Below, piece by piece: positions 56,014-64,000 of a DNA stretch of 64,000 nucleotides. Each line of letters starts with the position of its first letter. Within the stretch, counting starts at the first letter, position 1. The DNA lies in NCBI GenBank assembly GCA_963930775.1, contig OZ005692.1, positions 2,466,135 to 2,530,134 of the forward strand, written 5' to 3'. A program made the translations under genes and the position numbers. Origin of the DNA: Cliona cf. orientalis (lineage: Eukaryota > Porifera > Demospongiae > Clionaida > Clionaidae). The notes under the pieces are model-generated. The model saw nothing but the letters and a program-made list of their open reading frames with translations, was not told the DNA's origin and did no database searches.

Positions 56014-56883
56014 TCATTTATAGTGGACTCTGATCCACAAATTAATGCGGACCTCGATATCGTCAGTTGTTGGATTAGCGAGTGTCACACTAAACCAAGG
56101 CGGAGTCCTCCCGTTACTACAACACTGACCTTCACACTGCTGGCCGTCCCAGAGAGGATCACTAGTGTACCTGAGCACATCAGTATGTTGGAATGTACTA
56201 GAGGGATTTCCAGATTCGCAGTAGTAGTTGTTTCCAACAAATGATGGCGGCGTTTGGGGTGTAAAAAAACTACCAGCCACCAAACATGGACAACTAAAGA
56301 TTTCATTACTTACAAGGAGTTGCTCTGACACACCAGCAGCATAAGTCCAGATATGCGTGCGTGGACGACCATATGTAATACTCACTCCATCAACATATCC
56401 AGTATCTATTGAATTTTGCTCATTTGCAAAGACGTCAGTACTTCCAATCTGGTATCCAATAACCTGTCCACAAACCTTGCTATACTGGCGACCACTGCCA
56501 CTAGCAAAGCTCAAGTTTGAGCAGCTAAATGTTCCCACGCTACTCAGACGTCCGCAGGCTCTGGTACCATTGGCAGAGTACAATCTCAAAGATGAAGGAC
56601 ACTGCTGTACAGGATCACTCATATTCAGATAGGCTACACGATACCACTGCCCAGGTCCACAGCGAGCACTCACAGCATTATTATTTCCAAATCGCTGTTG
56701 CAATATGCTCGAAGTAGCACTCTCTAGGTTTCGTCGAGATGCAGCTCTGTCTTCTTGGGAAGGACAAGTTCCTGATTCTGTGCCAGGAATGACTTGGGGG
56801 CCCACTGAGCTCTGGGCAAATACGGTTGCTACATGCATCTTTGCGAGGAAAGCTATCAGGATTACTATCTTCACTGCCACCAT
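56014..56883 (-). pseudogene. Secreted cysteine-rich family, copy 3, late frameshift
   Basis: 289 codons open with signal peptide MVAVKIVILIAFLAKMHVAT and the family core intact through WDGQQCEGQCCSNGRTPPWF and PTTDDIEVRI. A 4-bp insertion (CACAAATTAATGCGG for CACAAATGCGG, about 56040) then replaces the last 30 or so residues, removing the final Cys and the EDTPISLLELYVQ end. The old ending is still readable in another frame to about 55974. The protein could be made with an altered C terminus, so loss of function is likely but not certain. Confidence 0.8.
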
Positions 56884-56999
56884 ATTGGCTAGCTTTTAGC
56901 TGCTATGTACGTACCACTTGCGATCAACAAGACGTGCTTATATTAATGAGCCAATGGGTGCAGCTATTATGTTCCACCAAGAGTAGCTATTACTAAAGT

Positions 57000-58339
57000 A
57001 TGTAATCAAAGACCTCCTTAAAGGAAGGGGGTAGAACTAGGGAATGTTTGTAAACTTGAATTCCACAAGTTCTTGACGTAATAATGGAAGGAGAGTGGGC
57101 TGGGGGAATATCACCATGGATTTTAGCTCAAGCTTAATTTTCAATAATTGTTCATAGCAATTATGAATAGTTGTAAATGAATTTTTTTGCTATACTACGT
57201 GTCATAATTATGTACATCATATCACACAATAATGATTATATATGCGACATAATTGCATTCTTGTGGTATAATATGCTAATAGAACGCAAGCTAAAAAAAT
57301 GACTATTTTTTAAAGTTTTGCGCGATTTTCTGGTAAAGATCGTCACACGCTCCATTAAGATGCACTATGAAAAATCCTATATATATAGAACATGAATTTT
57401 CTTGCGCAAATTAGATCATGCATTTTATTAGAATAAACACGGTACACAAGATGTGCTTTGTCCACCTAGCGGCATGACCACACACATATAAATTAAAACC
57501 AAGGAAAATAATAGTTAACTGATAAAAGCTTAAGATCACCAAATCTGCAAAAATAAACCCGTTGACAATTATTATTATTTCCCCCTCCCATCTTTGTCAC
57601 AGTACTACATACCTGCATCACACTCTCCCATCTTCCTCAGCTCTGTGAAGTGCTCCATGGGGTTGGTGGCTATCATGAAGTCATTGGAGAAGAATATGTA
57701 GACTAGGATGGAGTATATAGAGGTAGATTAGAATGATGGCCAGGACTGCAGTCAGCAGAATCGACTGAATGTTCTAATTGGGCAGAACGTTCTGAAGAGT
57801 CTTGAATCTCTGATAATTATCATATCTATCAGCGATGTATGCAAATAATTATCCAGTAACTACAGATCTGAGTTCAATAATTCAGCGTAATAATATTAGA
57901 TCCATTAATTATTAGTATATACCCCTTAGACTCATACCGATAATAATAATATTATATTATACTAAGGCCATAATTTCTCCTCCTCCTCGAAGGGCCTAGT
58001 CTTCTCTCAACTTAAGATAGCTAATCTGGTCCATAGAGAATTCGTCATAAAGGCAGAAGAGGAAGTCTTAGAGTGTGAACATAGCCAGAATATTCGAAGA
58101 AAGTGTTTCGCTGATCATGAAGAAATGCAAACAATAATTCATACATCCTGAAAACATCATAAAAATCCTAATTGCACCTTATTTTCAACATAATATTATT
58201 ATGAACCAGGTATGTAGAAGCTGGTGTGGTAAACTGATACACTGGCAGTCACTAGACCTCCAGCACATAATATTATATTATTATGTATCAAAGATCAAAT
58301 ATTGCACAGAATTTATAGATACTACATGCATGTATAGCA
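57000..58339. other. Spacer without a supported gene
   Basis: AT-rich. A possible MITE-like stretch lies around 57290-57440 (GGTAAAGATCGTCACACGC, ACGGTACAC), but I could not match its ends. Open frames such as 58201-58428 look accidental. Confidence 0.5.
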
Positions 58340-58475
58340 TAGGTGGCGGAACCAGGGGGGCACCAGGGGCACGTGCCCCCCCTTGCTTGACAGTCCTTCA
58401 ATACATTTCTATTGGGGTAGACATGTGACACACCCACTGTGCCCCCCCAGTCACAGCCGTCTTCCTCCGCCACTG
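58340..58475. mobile_element. hAT-like MITE
   Basis: AGGTGGCGGAACCAGGGGGG at the left and CCTCCGCCACT at the right are the ends. The approximate 8-bp flanks TGTATAGC and TGTATAGT fit a hAT duplication. GGGGCACGTGCCCCCC makes an internal palindrome. Confidence 0.75.
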
Positions 58476-58610
58476 TATAGTATAAAAATTAATATAATAT
58501 ATAAACTAAACATAGCTATGCTACTACTACATTACAGTAACTATACACCGAATGTCATCATACTAAATTTCTATGTAGTTTCGATCACTATTATTATTTT
58601 GTCTTCAATA

Positions 58611-59508
58611 TCACTGCACGTACAGTTCCATTAGGCTGATGGGTGTATCCTCGTTTGTAGTGCACTCTGTTCCACAAATGCGGACCTCAACATCATCAGT
58701 TGTTGGATTAGCGAGTATCACACTAAACCAAGGCGGAGTCCTCCCATCACTACAACACTGACCTTCACACTGCTGGCCATCCCAGAGAGGATCACTAGTA
58801 TACCTGAATACATCAGTATGTTCAAATGTACTAGATGGATTTCCAGATTCGCAGTAGTAGTTGTTTACAACAAACGATGGTGGTGTTTGAATCGTGAAAG
58901 AAGTACCAGCTACCACACATGGACAGCTATAGACTTCATTATTTGAAAGAGCTGCTCTGACAAACCAGCAACGTAAGTCCAGATATGTGTGCGTGGTGAA
59001 GATCTATAGGCAATACTCACTACATCAATGTATCCGGTATCTATTGACTTTTGCTGATTTGCAAAGACATCAGTACCTTCAATCTGGTAGCCAATAATCT
59101 ATCCACAAACCTTGCTATACTGGCGACCATCACCACTAGCAAAACTCAAGCTTGAGCAGCTAAATCTTCCTGCACTACTTGGACGTCCGCAGGCTCTGAT
59201 GCCATTGGCAGAGTACAATCTCAAGGAAGGTGGACACTGCTGTGTAAGATCACTCATATTCAGATAGGCCACACGATACTACTGCCCAGGTCCACAGCGA
59301 GCAATCACAGTATCGTTATTTACAAATTGCTGTATTGCACTTGAAGCAGCACTATGTAGATTTTGTCGAGATGCATCTCTGTCTTCTTGTGAAGAACAAA
59401 TTTCTGTGCCAGGAATGACTTGGAGGCCCACTGAGTTTGTGCAAATATGGCTACTACATGTGTCTTTGTGAAGAAAGCTATCAAGAACACTATCTTCACT
59501 ATCAGCAT
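58611..59508 (-). pseudogene. Secreted cysteine-rich family, copy 4, decayed
   Basis: The signal peptide (MLIVKIVFLIAFFTKTHVVA) is kept, but a 1-bp deletion near 59437 shifts the frame directly after it. A TAG replaces a codon near 59101 and another frame change lies near 58930. The last 101 codons (58611-58916) are open and carry WDGQQCEGQCCSDGRTPPWF and EDTPISLMELYVQ. Confidence 0.85.
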
Positions 59509-60519
59509 ATTGGCTACTGTTCAGCTGCTACATGTTACTTGCTGATCAAAAAGTTGCATAGTACAAATTCCAATTTTCCGATAAAATGTATGGACTTCCG
59601 GTCACCTTAGCGTAGACTGTTTATAATAATATCAAGTCAATTATTGCATGCATATGGTACAAAGCATGCATGCATCCCCACGAGTCCCAAGGCATAGCTA
59701 ATACTCTAGGGTATGTTGTCAGGCAAAAAACACTCACTAAATGCTATATACTTGTATGCCTCGCTCTGATATGTAAACATGACATAGATTTTATCTGTAT
59801 AGCAGCTAAGCTGGTTTATTAGCTATAGGCTAGGTAGCTATTATTACAGCATAGTGAATATAGCAGTACAAAAGTACAAACAGAGCTAATTCCTAAATGG
59901 TGCTCGTAAAAACGGCTATGAATTTTTTGACCGGTATATACCCCTATTTTGGTCCAGCTTGTATTTTTTGGACCACCTCACTGGACCAAAAGTAAGATTT
60001 CCTATAGCTATGTCATGCTTACCAAGATATACTCTTGTGCTTACCAAAACATGAGCTTTTCGACACACGTTTGGCAGAGGATAGGGCGGAGATTTTATTA
60101 GAAAATTTTGCCCTAGCCTATCAGACTACACATTTCCTACATGCATGAATTTTTATCTAGCGCCTCTATCTCCTGTATAGTGACATTACAACACAAACAC
60201 AGAACAACTAGCTACCATATACCCTTCGAGTTTGTACATGCATCGAGGGTTAAAGTATATATAGAAGTTGCAGAGTACGGTTGAGATGTTAATATACAAC
60301 AATTGCATGAAGCTGTACAGTAATTAAGTATACAAGTACAATCATACTATCAAGTTATAGGGTATTTGCTAAGCATATATAACATTCAGAAGCTAAAGAT
60401 TTAATGTTTACTACATACATTCTTATTGTACATAATACATCACGATGCAGTGTTCTCAAAATGGCTAGTCCAAACAAAAGTAGAGTTTAATAATATTATG
60501 CAGTCGTAAATATTTCTAA

Positions 60520-60720
60520 ATACTGCATGTAGAATTCAATAATTATTCTGATGGGTGCATGTGCCCTTGTTTGTAGTGGACTCTGTTCCATAAATGGGGA
60601 CATCGATATCGTGAGTGTCACACTAAACCAATTAAGGTGGAGTCCTCCCATCACTACAACACTGACCTTCAGGCACATTGCTGGCCATCCCAGAAGAGGA
60701 TCACTAAAGTATACCTGAAT
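60520..60720 (-). pseudogene. Truncated relic of the secreted family (unit 3)
   Basis: The 3-prime end of the family only (TGTAGTGGACTCTGTTCC, GGTGGAGTCCTCCCATCACT, CATCCCAGAAGAGGATCAC), not split by the insertion seen in the unit 2 counterpart. The frame is lost. Confidence 0.7.
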
Positions 60721-60749
60721 AATATTATACTATGAATAGTATTTCGGGT

Positions 60750-62830
60750 CGAAGATATAAAACCACATCAAAGTCATCGCTGCATGAGGTGCATGTTACC
60801 CTTTTACTAGTCTTGGTTACCGTACACAGTCAAACACATGATGTTTCAGCATACATTGTTTATCATGCAAGATCATGCACAAAATTATAAATCCAATACA
60901 CATGCATGCACCATTTCCTGTTTCACGTGTATTTGGGGCTCGCTCAGGCTCACCCCAAATTAGTCTGGATTCATGTTACCTGTTTAGAGGCAGGCAATTA
61001 TTAAATTTTACTGTTAATACTTGTAGTTCATTATACCATTTATGAGGATTAACATTAATGGGGACCAAAAAATTATTTTCAAATTTGATACCCCCACTGA
61101 TCATGATCTGAAACCATAGCTCCAAGAATTTGAATACTAATACTTAAGAGTGTTATTTGATTATATACCAGTGCAGCCATAGAATCTAGAATTATTGCTA
61201 AAACTGGAATTTGCGTGTACACACATAAATTATATTATTTTACCACATAAACCACTTCACTACTATTATTATAGGGTTTAATGCCCACAAACATAGAGGA
61301 AATCATTACTATGACCTCCAGGCAAATTTTATAGCATGTAGCTTAGCCTGATAGCTGGCCACTTAGCTGGTTTACCTACGGTTCAAATTCAAACACACAG
61401 AAATTACCCATAAAATGAAGGTCAAAGGTCAGTCAAGTGGTCCCTGAGTCTAGTCACGTGATTACAGACAGCTGCTGCAGCCTTATTGTGTGGCTTGTTG
61501 GCACCAGTGCCTGATTTAGCTTAGTCTAGTGCAATGGCAGAGGGCCCTGAGAAGATAGAACATCTAAACCGTAAACATAAACTTTACTGTGATGCTCAAG
61601 AAGTGGTCCCTGAGTCCAGTCACATGATTACAGACAGCTGCCATGTTATCTACCTATAACTAATTTCCAGTACTTTTCTCATTAAATATATGCACCAATT
61701 AAAATAATAATAGAAACCGATGAGACATAGCTAAATTAAATGAGACTCAGTTACACTTAGTCTATCGTCAAGTACTAGTGCAGCCATTAAATTTCATGTG
61801 CTCAGATTCAAAGTGAGTACCAGCTGAATCTTGACCAACCCTTTTAAGTTTACCAGTCCATAATATGTAGTGCAGGCATTGCTACATATAATTAATATAT
61901 ACCCTAAAATGATTCTCATATTTATGCCAGTTGATGCATATAGCTAATGCTTATACACACCTATTGTGCTCAAAATTATGCCGGCATAATTTACCTACCC
62001 CTAAACACCAATGACTGCATTCAGATTGTTAGTGGTCCAGATTTGATGATAAAAGAATCAGAGAAAATTTACTGAAAATTTGAGAAATCACAAAGATTTA
62101 TATTCATAGCTACTTGAAGTACTAGCTACTATCTGTAACCGTAGTAACTAACTATGGTAGTAAAATTCTGAAACATGATTTCCAGTGTAGTGATTGTGTT
62201 ACCAAGCAAGGAAAGTGCTGTAATGTCAAAATTGCATGGTCACTACTAACATAATACCGTATAGCCGGAAATATTTGGCGGCCATTAAATTTGGCGGTTG
62301 AGCCCCAAATCGCTATTAGAAGAATATTGGCGGATTTAAATTTGGCGGTTCGGTACGGGATCGCCATACATATATATGCGAGTAGGAAATTTTGGCGGAT
62401 TTTAATTTGGCGGTTGTAATATAGACCGCCAAACCGCCAAATTTAATTCCCCGCCAAATTTTCCGGCTATACGGTATTGTATTACAATAAGGGGGTGGTG
62501 TAGTAGTGCAATGTTTTCCGTGTGTTTTCCTGCATGGTCTTGCTAGGCCACTAGACAAAATAGTTAAGAAAATTCAAAGCTATATTATTTCATGCACTTT
62601 CAACGTGTATTAAATCTTGTAAGACGCTTTTGAGATACATTACTGGATCAAATTTTACTATCCAGTAGTGATCATGTTATCAACTAGGAAAGTGCAGTAA
62701 TGCCAGATATGCATAGTCACTACTGTAATATTGTACTACATAATATTATAGTGCAATGCTTTCCGTGTATTTTCCTGCTCTTGAATCACCTCCATGAAAT
62801 ATCTACTGATGACCACAATGTTATTAATTT
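60750..62830. repeat. Segmental duplicate of 44820-47070
   Basis: Long stretches align in the same order, for example CTGCATGAGGTGCATG, AATTTGATACCCCCACTGATC, GGAATTTGCGTGTACACAC, CTGGTTTACCTACGGTTC, GTGTTACCAAGCAAGGAAAG and GTGTATTTTCCTGCTCTT. No gene lies in either copy. It marks unit 3 of the cluster. Confidence 0.8.
62255..62477. mobile_element. MITE with ATACCGTATAGCCGGAAA ends and GGCGG repeats
   Basis: ATACCGTATAGCCGGAAA(T)ATTTGGCGG is mirrored by CCGCCAAATTTTCCGGCTATACGGTAT. The interior repeats ATTTGGCGGTT. The unit 2 paralogue at about 46710 has uninterrupted sequence here, confirming insertion. Non-coding. Confidence 0.88.
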
Positions 62831-62916
62831 AACTTAGTAATGTTTTCCTATTCTTTAATCATATGTCCACGAAACATCTGATGATAATTATAGCTACTTC
62901 TCATGCATGCATGGTG

Positions 62917-62971
62917 TAGTAAATTGAAAGCTTCATAGCTAAACATTTAATGTTTAGCTATGAAGCTTTCC
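62917..62971. repeat. Small hairpin
   Basis: TGAAAGCTTCATAGCTAAACA is followed by TTTAA and TGTTTAGCTATGAAGCTTTC, making a 20-bp-armed hairpin with a tiny loop. Confidence 0.8.
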
Positions 62972-63229
62972 TATCCTTGAAATCAGAATAGAAGTACAGC
63001 ACTGCATGGCTTTAGAAATTAAATTAATAATTAGCCACTAAAATTACCAATTCAGAGCTATTTTTAGAACATAGTTGTAGACCTCTCAGTTCACTTATAG
63101 ACCTGGTAGGTCCATTATTGGCCTGCCAAGGGCACAGAGAGATGCACAGTGTAATAGTAGCCTTGTCCGCAGGCCAAATGTCATGGTTACAGTTTCTATA
63201 ATTATATATTCTAAATCAGAGACCTTATC

Positions 63230-63345
63230 CGATGGTCTCTATGCTTTTTAAGAGACCCTCCTGCAGGCCCTTAGTAGCACCCTCGCTTCGCTCGGGATGC
63301 TACAGCCCCCGGGCCTTTGGGTGTCTTAAAAATGCATAGAGACCT
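63230..63345. repeat. Foldback hairpin with CCCTCGCTTCGCTCGGGA loop
   Basis: GGTCTCTATGCTTTTTAAGA ... CCC is mirrored by GGG ... TCTTAAAAATGCATAGAGACC. The loop motif CCCTCGCTTCGCTCGGGA recurs in the unrelated-arm hairpin at 30991-31125. It interrupts the duplicated region between 62800 and 63370. Confidence 0.7.
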
Positions 63346-63445
63346 TGGACTCAGTCTTTTACTATTATACAGATACTTCAATTGATTTAGGTGTAACTAT
63401 ATAGACTCTAGTCATACCCCAGAATAATATCATACTTAATCCGCT

Positions 63446-64000
63446 TAGCGGGAGGAAGGGTCAGAGGTTTCAGCCAAATATTATTTAGGCTGAGATTACA
63501 TATCAAGAAGTTGGTGATCATTTGCTCAAGCTCACACTTTTTCACACAAATGACACATTCAGTCAATGTATTATCTCTATGGAGATAGATTTGTTCTTTG
63601 CCATTTTCTGCTTCCAGGTGCACCATATAAAAAAAAATAGGCCAGCATCACTTTTTTTTTTTTGCTTATAATACTTTATGCAATAATAATATGCAAAGGA
63701 CACACAATAGCTACTAATGCTAATACAGGTGTGTACCCTAGTTAAACTACATGTATATAACAAAATGAGAGCAGTTAAAATTAATTACTTTCTTTGCATC
63801 ACTAGCTATGCACCAATACCAAACATACAAGTAGGAGGAGCTTTGTCTCTCTGCCGATTTTGCGCAAAAATTTATTATTAGTATATATGGAAAAATCGGG
63901 AGTGTCCCGCTTTTCCGCGTTAATATCTCGAGTACAGAGGCTTGCAAGAAAAAAAATAGGGCACCATCAGGAACCTGAAAGAACGGAGATTCACAGGGAA
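63446..64000. other. Right edge, no supported gene
   Basis: AT-rich, with an A/T-run-rich stretch near 63625-63665. Minus-strand frames up to 72 codons have no domains. Homology to the region upstream of the unit 2 lipoxygenase fades at about 63440. Confidence 0.5.

Overview
The window is nuclear DNA of an animal, most likely a demosponge; this is inference from gene content and I cannot name a species. The genes have short GT-AG introns, AATAAA signals and AT-rich spacers full of small CpG-rich inverted-repeat transposons. They include a sponge-type kinase with a coiled-coil tail, PLAT-lipoxygenases and a cysteine-rich secreted family ending in a WDG..C..CC..PPWF..PTTDDIE..EDTPI module that I associate with sponges and cnidarians.

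Layout. 1-4000: two tandem copies of a terminal-repeat element, a Harbinger-like MITE and one orphan RBR-type RING exon. 4010-6711: a decayed pogo/Tigger-like DDE transposon which, between the same inverted repeats, also carries a convergent HIRAN-domain ORF. 6812-11304: a five-exon kinase gene (minus strand, 451 aa) between a possible orphan exon and a Kelch-repeat fragment; two CpG-rich mobile elements sit in its intron 3. 13084-16290: an intronless 1068-aa low-complexity protein. 16611-19748: a 766-aa multi-pass membrane protein (minus) built with a 5-nt and a 17-nt microexon. 21857-28164: two paralogous four-exon, four-transmembrane genes (minus) with identical exon phases; intron 2 of the first has been inflated to 3 kb by tandem and composite repeats.

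28.8-64 kb is a segmentally duplicated cluster. The unit is a secreted cysteine-rich gene on the minus strand, an older truncated relative of it, then a PLAT-lipoxygenase on the plus strand. Unit 1: secreted gene with one nonsense codon, then an intact 738-aa lipoxygenase (32746-37976) with all iron ligands. Unit 2: intact secreted gene (40957-41862), then a lipoxygenase pseudogene (47658-55185) with two frame-breaking indels and a damaged first exon. Then a third secreted copy with a late 4-bp insertion (56014-56883) and a decayed fourth (58611-59508), followed by sequence homologous to the region upstream of the unit 2 lipoxygenase. A third lipoxygenase may therefore lie just past the right edge.

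The duplicated units let younger insertions be recognised against empty sites (for example 42765-44442, 45693-45824 and 62255-62477). Intron 5 of the lipoxygenase pseudogene holds a three-level nest of transposons. Exon coordinates given below come from reading splice signals and checking phase, not from transcripts.
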